A DNA stretch of 64,000 bases. Origin: Cycas panzhihuaensis. Its lineage: Eukaryota; Cycadophyta. The DNA lies in NCBI GenBank assembly GCA_023213395.1, contig CM041465.1:8122001-8186000 (forward strand), written 5' to 3'. The first letter of the stretch is position 1. Each line of letters starts with the position of its first letter. A model generated the notes under the pieces. It was not told the DNA's origin. It saw only the letters and a program-made list of their open reading frames with translations, and ran no database searches. The translations under genes and the position numbers were made by a program. Positions 1-9,853 of this stretch are shown here, one piece after another.

Positions 1-1080
1 GCCACGTAGTAGTAGTTCCAAAGAAAAATGGGAAAATTGATGCATGTGGATTACAGACAATTGAACAAAGTGACGAAAAAAGATCCATTTCTGTTACCTT
101 TCATGGAAGATATCCTAGAAGCAGTTGGAAGGAATGAAATCTATTCATTCACAGACGGATTTAGTGGGTACAATCAAGTGCAGATTGCCCCAGAAGATCA
201 GGCAAAGACAACATTCGTAATAGAGTGGGGTACGTACGCCTATAAGGTAATGCCATTCAGTCTTATGAATGCACCAGCAATATTTCAACGGATTGTGATT
301 AATATTTTTCGTAAATTCATTGGAGAAAAAGTTGATGTATTCTTAGACGATTGGACATTGTACGGGTTAATGAAAAATTATATGGAAAACTTAAGAGAAA
401 TATTGCAAACTTGTCGAGAAAATAAACTGTGTCTCAATCCAGAAAAATGTACATTTCTGGTACCATTTGGAAACCTCTTAGGGCACATAGTCGAAAGAAG
501 GATTGGCACGGATCCGGTAAAAGTGTACGCCATTTTACACTTTCCAACAAGAATCTGAGGAAGCAGCTAAAAGGTTTTTTGGGTTTAACTGGATATTATA
601 GAAAATTTATCAGAGGATATACGTATATATTTGGACCTCTGGAAGAATTACTGAAAAAGAATATTGAATGGACATGGACTAAGGATCAACAACAAGCATT
701 CGAGACACTAAAGTAGGCCATAGTAGCAGTGCCTATATTACGATTCCCAGATTGGAAGAAAACCTTCCACGTGCATGTGGACGCATCACAATACGTTATT
801 GGATGCGTATTGGCCCAACCTAGTGATGATAAAATGGATCATCCAATCTATTTTGCCAGTCAGAAACTTACGAGAGCAGAGCAAAATTATACAACGACGG
901 AGAGGGAAGCACTTGGCATGGTTTATACACTACAAAAGTTTCGACATTATTTGTTATCTAATCCATTCCTGTTCTTTGTCGACCACCAAGCCTTGATGTA
1001 TCTGGTGAATAAAACCATTATGCGAGGAAGGATCAGCAGATGGTTAATGTTGTTCTAAGAGTTTTCATTCCAAATCATTG
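1..1080 (+). pseudogene. E1 pol: reverse transcriptase and RNase H
   Basis: This copies element RNA into DNA (RT) and removes the RNA strand (RNase H). RT shows DYRQLNKVTKKDPF, the metal-binding aspartate in FSFTDGFSGYNQ-type context (TDGFSGYNQV near 160-180), the MPF..MNAP..FQR block and the catalytic pair in VFLDDWTLYG near 340-365. The connection continues in another frame with GYYRKFI (near 590-610). RNase H shows HVHVDAS (first Asp), TTEREALGMVY (Glu) and FFVDHQAL (Asp), all three acidic residues present. Frameshifts occur near 30 and 500, and stops near 715 (TAG) and 1056. The family is the Athila/Tat side of Ty3 by the NQV/FLDD pattern, which is an inference. Confidence 0.9.
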
Positions 1081-2440
1081 TGAAACCTAGTAAGGTGCAC
1101 ATCATTCCAGATCAACTATCGAGAATCAAAAATGGAGAGAAAGCCACGGGGATACCAGATGATTTTCTAGACGCAGCTCTATTCAGCGTAGATGCAGTTC
1201 CAGTGGACTGGTATGAGGGTATACCAGAATACCTAGCGACCGGTGAAGTCCCAGCAGAATTAGATCGTACAGGGAAAAGAAATTTCATTAGAAAAGCGGA
1301 GCCGTATCAGCTTATTAGCGGTGAGTTGTACAAATTGGGGCCGGATGACATATTGCGACGTTGTGTTCGACAGCATGAGACAAACCAGATCATGTCGCAA
1401 GCACATGAAGGAGTAGCAGGTGGCCACATGGGGAAATTGGCTACATGGAGAAAAATCTTGACGTCAGGATTCTGGTGGCCATCGATGTTCGATGATGTTA
1501 AAAAATGGGTTCAAGCATGTGACTACTGCCAACGAGTAGGGAAACCTAATCGACAGGATTTCCACCCGTTGCATCCCATACTACCCTTAGCACCATTCAA
1601 AAAGTGGGGACTCGACTTTGTGGGACCGATCAAACCAGTAGCACACTGATCAAAAGCTCGATACATTCTAGTGGCAACCAACTACGCGACAAAGTGGGTG
1701 GAAGCACGCACATTGAGGAAAGGCGATGCGAGAAATGCAAGATTTCTGTATGAGGTGGTAATCACGTGATTTGGATGCCCCTTGGAGATTGTTAGTGACC
1801 AAGGTGCTCACTTCCTCAACCAAACAATTGAAGCGTTAACAACTGCCTTCATGATTAGCCATCGGAATTCAACCCCCTACTATCCCAGAGCCAATGGTCA
1901 ATGACTCCAACAAAATAATCAGCATTTGCGGAAGATATGCGACATCGGTGGATCAGTTGGTGAAGTTACCTTAGATTATGGGCCTTTTGTATGACATACA
2001 AAAGATCAGTGGGACAAACCCCATTTCAGCTTGTATATGGCACGAAGGCCATCCTTCCGACTGAGTTTGAGATACCCAGCTTACGAGTGGCAATACAATG
2101 CCGACTAAATGACCTCCAATCCTTGGAACGATGACTGGAAGACCTCATACGGTTGGAAGAAACGCGACATCTAGCGAACTGGGTGCAATATATAGAAAAG
2201 CAACGACAAAAAGCATGGCATGACCGCCATCTGCGGAAGCCACAATTCAATGAAGGTGATCACGTATTGCTATACGACAGCAAATTCAAAACGCACCCCG
2301 AGAAACTCAAGATGCGATGGTTGGGACCATACATCGCAGAAAGAATTTTTGAGAATGGTTCATTGCAGCTTCGAGAAATCGACGGACCCTTGCTGCCAAC
2401 ATGGGTAAATGGTAGCAGACTCAAGTCCTATATCGAGTAG
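1080..2440 (+). pseudogene. E1 pol: integrase
   Basis: Integrase joins element DNA to the host chromosome. The zinc-binding HHCC region is visible near 1400-1545 (HEGVAGGHMG ... CDYCQRVGK). The catalytic core follows after a stop near 1647: the first Asp position reads VATNYATKWVEA, so Asp appears replaced by Asn (GAC to AAC), while the second, VSDQGAHFLN, is kept near 1790-1820. The Glu region near 1880-1905 (YYPRANGQ) is followed by a stop and the Glu is not recognisable. The C-terminal GPY/F-type module RWLGPYIAERIFENG is clear at 2310-2360 and the frame ends at 2438-2440. This integrase is dead. No chromodomain follows. Confidence 0.88.
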
Positions 2441-2720
2441 CCAGTTACCAGCTGGATCAGCTGGTTGTACCATAGCGTATTGCATGATATTGAGGCAATC
2501 GGCCTTGATCTGAGCCATGATCCAGTTCGGTATGGATATAAAAATTGAAAACAAATTGGAAAAAATAAAAATAACCGTAACTCATTTCTAATATAAGCAA
2601 CAGTAGCATAATCCGAGAAAAAACAGAGGAAAACTCATTGACAAGCGTGGGTGTGCGTGCAAAGCAGTGCGTTGCAGTGCGTAATGCACGTATAGTTGGA
2701 TAATGGTAAAAGTGGAAAAT
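2441..2720 (+). other. E1 spacer after integrase
   Basis: Non-coding stretch between the integrase stop and the hairpin array. I see no ORF or conserved site here; it is probably untranslated element sequence. Confidence 0.5.
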
Positions 2721-3068
2721 ACACTATACGTACCAAAGAAATTCACAAAAGTACGCATAGTGGAAGAAGTGACTCTAAATTATACTATACGTACCAAAAA
2801 AGTACACGGGCAGGTACGCATAGTATAAATAACTTTAAGTGGCTCAATTACATTATACGTACCTGAAAAGTACGTAGACAGGTATGTATAGTGCACAGGA
2901 GCGTAAACTCAAATTATACATTATACGTACCAACGACGTACGTGTCCAGTGCACGCCGTGTAAAGGATACTTAAGCGACTATTTGCATTATACGTACCAA
3001 AGGAAGTACGTAATCGAGTACGCATAATAGTAATTCTTAACACTATACGTACCAAGGGCACGTATAAG
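2721..3068 (+). repeat. E1 tandem array of imperfect hairpins (TATACGTACC units)
   Basis: Six units, each marked by TATACG, start at 2725, 2786, 2854, 2922, 2989 and 3044 (spacing 61, 68, 68, 67, 55). In most units ACTATACGTACC is followed 15-20 bases later by its near complement GGTACGCATAGT; in the second unit the arms 2784-2795 and 2813-2824 match at 11 of 12 positions. Short related words (GTACGCAT) recur in the E1 LTR (about 4760-4985) and, on the minus strand, in the E3 LTR (about 30370-30480). It lies between integrase and the extra ORF. A role as RNA structure or protein-binding repeats is inference. Confidence 0.85.
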
Positions 3069-3280
3069 ATAAAATATGCAAAACGATAAATCATTACATA
3101 CGTGTGAACATTCCTGTGCGGTACGCAGAGCGGAACAGACTATGGCACGCAAGGGTTTGCTCTGCACGCATCACGTGGCCAAAGCGATAAAGCGACAAGC
3201 GTTCCTCGGAGAATGCGTACGTGCGGTTCTACTGGTACGCTTTAGGTTTTCTTTCTTACCTCTGGAAATCCATAGCCATA

Positions 3281-4361
3281 ATGAGCATGGCAGGGTGCCA
3301 AGAGGCATACATTTCCAAGCTGAAGCAGGACCTCCAAGCCCTACCAGCAGCATTTCAGACAAAGGTCAAGCAGGCAGGCTGGAAGGATTACATTTTTTGC
3401 AACCCTATGTATTATGACCCAGAGTTAATGGACCAAATTCTGATGGCCCTAAAAGCAAACAGTAGCAAAGTCAAATTGGATGCAGATATAGTCCACACTA
3501 TTACTGGACTTCCCAAGGAGGGAGAGGTTCCATTGGGAACAAAAAGATCAGAGGTTGACTAGGAAATATGGATGAGGGAGTTATGCCATCCTAACACCCA
3601 AATAATGTCCGACGGAATCAGGGTAGCCGACATTATGGACAACAAATTGCAGTGGGTGGCCAAGGTAATTAATTCAGTTTTTGTCAAAAAGGAAATATAC
3701 CTACATCCAGGGAGGTATGATGCAGGTACTCTTAAAAATTCGGGATGGAGAAAGAATGAACTGGTCTGAATTTTTATCAGAGAATATGAGGCAACAGCTA
3801 CAGGAAATCCAGACACAACCCTTCCGCCATCCTTCATTGCTTTTGGCAATTTTATTTTACTAGTGTCCAGAAGTTCAATTAACCAGAACCACTATTTCTC
3901 CTCGGGAACCAATTATTAAACAGTGGGTAGCAGAGTTCCCAGATACCACAACCAGCATGGAAGCTAAAGGGAGAATTCAGAAGCAAATGCAGAAAGTCCT
4001 TACTTGGTTACAAAAAACCCCAGGTACACCTATTCCTCACAGGACAAAGTAAGCTGTCCATCGACGTAGGAAGAGGAAGAAAGGTGAGGAGGAAATCGAA
4101 GAAGAGAAGGAGGCAGAGGCATCCTGGGAAGAATGGGAAGACTTCCCAGCAGTAGCAGAGGTTGGAGAGCCCTCAGCACCTCCTACACCGCAGGACAAAG
4201 CGGGGCCAATTATTCAAATGATTCAGGATATGGAGGCTGGGTACAAAGCAGAGATAGCGGCCCTTCAGGAGAAAATAAAGGAGAAGGATGCCATTATTGC
4301 TACCCTGACACAGATAAATGAAGAGATTTTGGGAGGACGGGGGCGGCGGGAGCCGCCTTGA
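3281..4361 (+). pseudogene. E1 extra ORF downstream of pol (conserved in E2)
   Basis: A sense-strand ORF after integrase with no family I can name. The start is placed at the ATG of 3281 or 3287; it reads through a TAG at 3560-3562, shifts frame near 3740, and ends at the TGA at 4359-4361. It shares with the E2 ORF at 21045-19345 a motif TITGLPKEG (near 3500; E2 has AATGLPNKG), then about 84 codons later MNWSEF (near 3759; E2 has FNWVKF about 82 codons on). The carboxyl end is Glu/Lys-rich and looks coiled-coil (KAEIAALQEKIKEKD near 4240-4290). Extra ORFs after pol are known in Tat/Athila-type elements. Function is unknown; a structural or nucleic-acid-binding role is only a guess. Confidence 0.75.
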
Positions 4362-4378
4362 GACAGTGGGGAGGGATA
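4362..4378 (+). other. E1 polypurine tract
   Basis: GACAGTGGGGAGGGA follows the extra-ORF stop directly. In LTR elements such a purine run primes plus-strand DNA and normally abuts the 3' LTR. Here about 27 bases separate it from the best TG start at 4406, so either the LTR begins earlier or the junction has decayed. Confidence 0.6.
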
Positions 4379-4405
4379 CCCCGAAATTTTGATTTTTTGG
4401 AGTTT

Positions 4406-5298
4406 TGTTGAGCAAGGATGCTCAAACCCATAACTGTTGACCCAGAATAGATGTTGGCATTAAAATTGACTCAATGGCTATGTGAGGACCAGAGGTAGGT
4501 CAGAGAACCCGAGGTTATGCAGTGCGGACCATACGGATGCACGAGGCAAAATGGCAGAAAAATGAGTATTCAGGTGCGTATGGCGGTGCATACAGGCAGT
4601 GCGCATGGCGAGGAGCGCATGCGGTGAATGGAACCAAATGGCGGCGGTACGCATGACTCCAGGGAACCAGTGAAGACCTAGGGAGGTGCCAGACATACGT
4701 ACGGACGTACAGACCCAAAAGGAATAATTAATTAAGGACAAACAAAGTGATTAAGTGAAGAGGTACGCATAAACTAAAGAGATACGCATGGTGAAGAATG
4801 CAGTTATGACGATGTCATAACCCTTCAACCAAAAGGTACCAACAAGAGTACTTAAGGAGGTACGCATGATTCACCTGGTTAGGGTGAGAGCCGGATATCA
4901 CGGGTACGCAAAGGTGCAGGAGACTGCAGTGCATGATAGCCGATTGGAGCATGAATATGTGATAAGTACCATCTAGGTACGCATATGTATGAAGGGCGTA
5001 TCTTGTTGGAATGCTCAGGAATGCATTCTAGCCCCTGTGTAAATGAACTGTTGAATTAATAAAAGGAAGAGTTACGTGGAAATTGGTGCATTCTTGGTGT
5101 GTGATGATGATTTGCTGAAGTATGTATTGATTTATGTACTACTGTGTACCATTCTGTGAATTATATATAGAATGTATGTGGAATGTATGTGAATAACCAT
5201 GTTGACAGTGTCCTAAAACTAGACTATAGCGTTGTGTAACCTTGACAAGTGAGCAAGGGGTGTCTTGTAAGTGCAATAAGGCACCCTAGCAGTCAACA
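4406..5298 (+). repeat. E1 3' LTR
   Basis: Starts TGTTGAGC and ends AGTCAACA, short inverted ends TGTTGA/TCAACA. The left edge is uncertain (a second TGTTGA lies at 4435). Several blocks match the minus-strand E3 LTR at 29716-30557: AATTAATTAA-GAC-AACAAAG, TTATGA...GTCAT, GGGTGAGAGC, AATGCATTC, TTAATAAAAG-AAGAGTTA and the closing AGTCAACA. A polyadenylation signal AATAAA is at 5058-5063. Repeated GTACGCAT words occur around 4760-4985. Confidence 0.82.
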
Positions 5299-6818
5299 AT
5301 GTCCTCCCGTCAATGCATGAAGAGGTGTTGCAATTTAAGAGAATCTAAAAATAAATTTTCTTAAATATTGACATGCACCAATGAAACTTCTTACCTCTGT
5401 GGTTGTCTTGGGTGTGGGCCAATTGAGAATGACTTTAATCTTTGCTGGGTCAATCTTCAATTCTCCTCCTCCAACCACGAAACCTAAGAAGATGAGAGAT
5501 TGCTTTCCAAACTCACACTTCTTCAAATTTAGTTTCAACTGCTGCTCTTGGAGAACTTTGAGCACTTACTCAACATGTTGAAGGTGCTCCTCCCAAGTAT
5601 GACTAAAAATTAGAATATCATCTAGATAAACAATTACAAAGTCATCAATAAAGGGTCTTAATACCTCATAAAGGTGGCAGGTGCATTGCACTGACCAAAT
5701 GGCATCACCAACCATCCAAACAACCCTTACTTCAATTTGAAAGCTATCTTCCAAGTATCTTCCTCTTGGATTCGAACCTGATGGTAACCTGATTTTAGGT
5801 CCAATTTGCTGAAATATCTTACCGACTGCAGTTGGTCCAACAAGTCATCTATCTGTGGTAAGGGATGTCGATTCTTTATAGTGATCTTATTCGAAGCCTG
5901 GTAGTTAATGCACATTCTCCATCCTCCATCTTTCTTTGGCACCAAAATAATAGGTGAACCACATGGGGAACAACTTGGTTTGATCACTTATTGTTCCAAG
6001 AGTTCTTGAACTTGCCTCTTAATCTCCTCATTCTCCAAAATTGAGTTTTGGTAGAGACTAAGATTTGGCAAAGGTGAATCAACAACCAGTTGGATTTCAT
6101 GTTCAATTTCTCTTTTAGGGGTTAGCCCTTTTGGCTCTTAGAATACATCATTATACCTATTCCTTAGGCCTTCAATCTACTACACTTGCTTCCTATCTAG
6201 TGCCTGTATTGAGGACTCTGCTTGCTCTTTTTCTTCCACCTTTTGCTTTATCATCAACAACACAAACTTCCTATAAGTATTAATCAATCTTTTCGCTTGT
6301 TGGGAAGATATGAGAGAGATCTTCTTTTGTGGGTTTGATGCATTTATCAAATATGATTTCCCGTCCTTGATGAGTTGAATCTTTCTCAACCTCCTATGAT
6401 GAATTCCATCTCTATCATAAAGATATGGGCTACCAAACACAACTTGACAAACATCCAAAGGGACTACCTCATATTCAACTTCATCAATGAACTTTTCAGA
6501 TATTACAAATTTAAACTTACATTGGTGAGTAACCTACAACTTTGAATCTTTTTGCAGCCATCCAAGAGGATATGGTTTTGGATGTGCATGCATTTTTAAT
6601 CCCAGTTTCTTTACCAATGCTTCTAAGATTAAATTCTTTTGGCTTCCTCCATCAAAGATGGCGTCAACCATACTTTGCTTCACTTGGATTCTTACCATGA
6701 AGAGCTCCTCTCTAATCTCTAGATTAACTTGTTGATGGTTATTTTTAGGCTCCACATTAACCATGAGCATCAACTTCTCATTGGCTTCTTCAATGCCACA
6801 AACATCTTCATCACCCAT
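5299..6818 (-). pseudogene. CHR protease and reverse transcriptase (3' truncated)
   Basis: Protease: DAIFDGGSQKNLI at about 6660-6620 carries the catalytic Asp in a D-G-G variant of the usual D-S/T-G, followed by PKPYPLGWLQKD and VVPLDVCQVVFGSPYLYDR, a spacing typical of plant Ty3 proteases. RT: IILVPKKDGGWRMC near 5940, the metal-binding Asp in FSKLDLKSGYHQVRI near 5800, MPFG.CNAPATF near 5700, the catalytic YLDDILIFSHTWEEHL near 5620-5585, and LGFVVGGGELKIDPAKI near 5480. Stops and shifts occur near 6536, 6178, 5755 and 5565. The last readable words, PLHAL near 5320, are where RT meets the E1 LTR. Confidence 0.9.
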
Positions 6819-6839
6819 AGAGTTAAGTAGAGCTTTAAC

Positions 6840-7918
6840 TTTAATTTTAGCTTTACCTTTTCCCTTATTCTTTGGTCATTTCTCTGGGTGTAGGAACCAA
6901 CAATCTTCTATGTTGTGACCCGCTTGCTTGCAATAAGTATAAGTGACTTTGATTTAGGTGTTATTGGCTTGTTTCTTCTTTCCAAAACCCCCAATGCGTT
7001 GTTGTCCAACTTTATGTGGAAACCTCTTTCCTTGGGCAGGTTTGTTGCTACCTTCTTGAGGTGCAAACCTTTTCCTCTTAGCAAAAACCTTCTTGTTCCT
7101 TTTTTTTATGGCAATCGCCTTCTTGTTAGCTTCATCAAGCAATTTAACTTCAAACAGTTGAAGTTATTACTAAATATGCTGTTGCAACCCTCCAATATAC
7201 TTCAGCATGATGTCTTTACCCAATATAAAGAGATGCCCAACACAACAGCTTACTTTTGAAATTATGTTATGTAGTCTTTGACATTTTGGCCTCTTTCCTA
7301 TCAATAATATTGCCATTTAATCCTTTGTTGCTCTTCATGCCCAATTGGATAGAATTGCTTCTTTATGAGGATTTTAAATTGTTGCCAAGTAATTTCATTT
7401 ACATTATGGGATTTAATATATGCATTCCACCAAACTAATGTATGCTTAGATAATTCTAACCTAGCAAAAGTAATTTTCTACTGGTTTTTATACCCATAAA
7501 TAGAAAAATATATTTCTAGTTGGTCCAACCAACCATCTAACTTTTCAACATCTAAAGTTCTATCATAGATAGGCAGTTCAAGTTTTGCCTCTACCTTGAA
7601 TGGATGTGTTATTACCGATGGATTCTCATCTTCTTCCTCTTCTTGTTGGTCTTCTACCATCTTTTCATTTGTTTCCTCTTTCATCGATTCATCTTCTTCC
7701 TTCTTTACACCTTTGGCTATTGAAGAAGAAGTTACAACTTGTTGAGAGACTAGTTGCACCACAAGTTGGGTTAGTCTATCGAGGTTTTACTCCATCTTTA
7801 TGAACATTTCCTCCATCTTTTTCTCTGGCTCATCCATCTTCCTTCGTTGTCTACGTTCTTTATCAAACGGTTCAGTTAAAGGTTCGCTGGTTAACAAATA
7901 TTGAAATCTAGTTTTCAT
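6840..7918 (-). pseudogene. CHR gag with zinc knuckle
   Basis: Gag builds the particle that packages element RNA. The start is the ATG at 7918-7916 (MKTRFQYLLTSEPLTEPF), about 90 bases after the primer site. A Glu-rich stretch (7700-7620) precedes the core: LDGWLDQLEIYFSIYG, then WWNAYIKS and ITWQQFKILIKKQFYP near 7400-7350, the normal pattern of the Ty3 gag domain. A basic segment (KKRNKKVFAKRKRF near 7110) leads to a knuckle near 6945-6900, YTYCKQAGHNIEDC, in which the first Cys reads Tyr. Stops interrupt the frame at several places, for example near 7476 and in the 7300-7140 stretch. Confidence 0.85.
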
Positions 7919-8006
7919 AAAAAAAAAATCCGACTAAAACAAGAGGGTTTTTCTTTTCTTTTATCTTAAAAAAATCCCTCAATTCCCAAGTATTTCAAGA
8001 AAACTA

Positions 8007-8018
8007 GCTATGGTACCA
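8007..8018 (-). other. CHR primer binding site
   Basis: On the minus strand this reads TGGTACCATAGC, six bases after the LTR end. It matches 10 of 12 positions of the complement of the initiator methionine tRNA 3' end (TGGTATCAGAGC), the usual primer for plant Ty3 and Ty1 elements. Confidence 0.65.
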
Positions 8019-8024
8019 AATATT

Positions 8025-9119
8025 TGATCCGAATTTAAATGGAAAAGTAAAGACTTAATCTAATCGAAACAAATCCAGAATAAATTTATAATAATATTAT
8101 ATTATTTTTAAGATATTTAAAATTTTTCTTACAAAATTCCTTATGTTTGTGCTCTTTTGAGCATGCAAAGGACTGCTACAGCAACTTGGGAGAGAAGAAA
8201 TGAGTACTAGGTGCTTTGTGGGCTGCTACATGTTCTTTAACCCATTTCCAATGGAGTATGCATGGAGTTTTGGTTGCCGATAACCAAAAGAATCCCTTTT
8301 TTTAGTGAAGAATTCCGCTGGCATCTCTTTCTTGGATTATTGTAGCTATTTTTCTCTTCCCTTGACTGCAACTACACTTTCTTGGGCTCCTTCACTGCCC
8401 CCACGATTAGGTTTGGGTGCTGTTGCATTGCTCCTTTTTGCACTTCTATCACTTTTTCTCTCCTACGCAGAAATTTCATCTTAGAGCCATTCTTTCTTTT
8501 CATAAAGTAATTTTTGATAAACTTTCCTCAAATCTTGCTCCTCTTACTGTGTCTATGGCTGTTGGGCATCCTCTCATATCCTCCATGAAGAAATATCATT
8601 GTTTTAAAACCCTATGATGTGTGTTTTCTTCCTCAACGATTTTCTATTTTTTAGTTCTTCAACGAATTCATAACGGTTAGAGAAAACCCACTTAAATCCA
8701 TTTAATTAATGGGTTTTTCTCTTTTATCACATAGAGGACACCTTCCAAAATATTCTCCTAAAATTCTGTGTGAAACGGACTCTGTTTTCCCTGTAAAAAA
8801 TGTTGTCATTTTTCCATTTTCCCATTTTCTATTTTGTGCAGTCTGCAAGTTTGCACCTGCAGTTGTACTTGGTTACACTTGCAAACTGCGTGGTTATACT
8901 TTGTTTCACTTGTAGACCACTCAATTGCACTTAGTTGCACTTGTAGACCACTCGGTTGCACTTATAGGGCACCTGGTTGCACTTAGTTACAGTTGGTTGC
9001 ACTCCTTTTTTTTGCATTTTTAAGCATTTTAAGGCATTTTTCTATTAAATGAAGGTTATAAACATGAGAAACAAGGCATTTTAAGAGTATTATGATATTA
9101 AAGATCCAAAAATGGATCA
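8025..9119 (-). repeat. CHR 5' LTR
   Basis: Minus-strand ends are TGATCC (at 9119) and GGATCA (at 8025), a perfect 6-base inverted pair, giving 1095 bp. It is followed by a primer site and gag. Its first three bases TGA form the stop of the interrupted RT fragment at 9120. The region near 8860-9000 holds short repeats of the type GTTGCACTTGTAGACCACT. The partner LTR is outside the window. Confidence 0.82.
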
Positions 9120-9466
9120 TATTCCTACTTCTAGGGAAATACCCTTTAGATCTTTATGTGACCATATAAATACGTCACAAAATTCTTCAAACAATTGCTG
9201 GGCCTTGGCTATTATTTGATCATCCCAGTAATCTTTGATTTGTATTGTTTTAGGTTCCTCCTCACTTCCCACATTAAGTTCAGTTATTTTTAGTTTGGTT
9301 GCTCTGATACCTTCTTTGTCTCCTATTTTATGAGTAGGGGTATCTTCTATTTTCCTTTCCCCAATATTGATTTCAGTGAACTCCATAGGATAACTACAGA
9401 TTTCTTCTCCTTCTTCGTCTTATGATTCTTTCTTCTCCTTATTTCTTGGTGCTATGGCTCCTTGTT
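9120..9466 (-). pseudogene. RT-proximal pol fragment (E3 or a related element)
   Basis: The readable part 9386-9118 matches the segment just before RT in E2: QQLFEEFCDVFIWSHKDLKGI here against SLFQEFKDVFAWSYKDLKGI there. It would begin the RT domain, but the sequence stops at 9120, where the CHR LTR starts; the stop codon TGA is the first triplet of that LTR. Upstream it runs to the E4 target site at 9466 with a TAA near 9425. It is an element remnant and not a gene. Confidence 0.75.
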
Positions 9467-9840
9467 TGTTATATAAATTATCCAACTAAGTTATGTAAAC
9501 CACTCTGGAACTTTGTACATATGCCATCTAGTGGGCCAATAGTATGCATGGGTACTACTGTCTAATAAAATGTAAGGTCGCTTAGGCCACCAATAGGATT
9601 ACATATATAAGACCCTATTTTGTCTATATAAGGGTCATAAATTGTAAATGATGGTTTTCTTGATAGAACATTTTTATAAAAATTGTGCTACGGTACTTTC
9701 TATCTTTTGGTGATCATTTAGTGCTCTGGTGTTCCTGTGAAACTCTTGGTTAACTTGTTTGCTCTATTGGACAAGAAGACACTGCTATGATTGTCATATT
9801 CTCTACTATCTCAAGAGTATTGGTGAGAAGAAATGTCCCA
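9467..9840 (+). repeat. E4 5' LTR
   Basis: Runs TGTTATATAA to AAATGTCCCA, 374 bp. It contains ATATATAAG near 9610 and a second TATA-like word CTATATAAGG near 9636 that could serve as the promoter. Compared with the 3' LTR it has about 130 extra bases (about 9617-9747), including the second TATA word. Confidence 0.9.
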
Positions 9841-9842
9841 AG

Positions 9843-9853
9843 TGGTATCAGAG
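9843..9853 (+). other. E4 primer binding site
   Basis: TGGTATCAGAG starts two bases after the LTR end and is a perfect match to the complement of the initiator methionine tRNA 3' end. Confidence 0.9.

Larger units (their letters stand above)
1..5298 (+). mobile_element. E1: 3' part of a Ty3-type LTR retrotransposon
   Basis: Order seen on the plus strand: RT (cut by the window edge), RNase H, integrase, tandem hairpin repeat, extra ORF, polypurine tract, 3' LTR. The 5' LTR and gag lie outside the window. The right end is sharp: the LTR ends ...AGTCAACA at 5298, and at 5299 the minus-strand RT of CHR resumes, so E1 inserted into CHR. The bases next to the LTR are ATGTC, so the same five bases should precede the 5' LTR left of the window. 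The RT motif FLDDWTLYG and the extra ORF tie E1 to E2; its LTR is related to that of E3. Reading frames are broken, so this copy is not autonomous. Confidence 0.9.
5299..9119 (-). mobile_element. CHR: 5' part of a chromovirus-like Ty3 element
   Basis: Read on the minus strand: 5' LTR (9119 to 8025), primer site, gag, zinc knuckle, protease, RT. RT is cut at 5299 by the E1 LTR; the remainder lies left of the window. The 5' LTR begins exactly where a Ty3 RT-proximal ORF stops (9120), so CHR itself inserted into another minus-strand element; the bases next to it (9120-9124, TATTC on the plus strand) should recur at its far end. The protease and RT style (DGG protease, YPLGWLQ, YLDDILIFS) fits plant chromoviruses, but no chromodomain is in view. 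Confidence 0.87.

Noticed and set aside
3076-3417. A 113-codon plus-strand ORF overlapping the start of the E1 extra ORF
   Set aside because: No domain, and the alternative frame from 3281 is the one conserved in E2.
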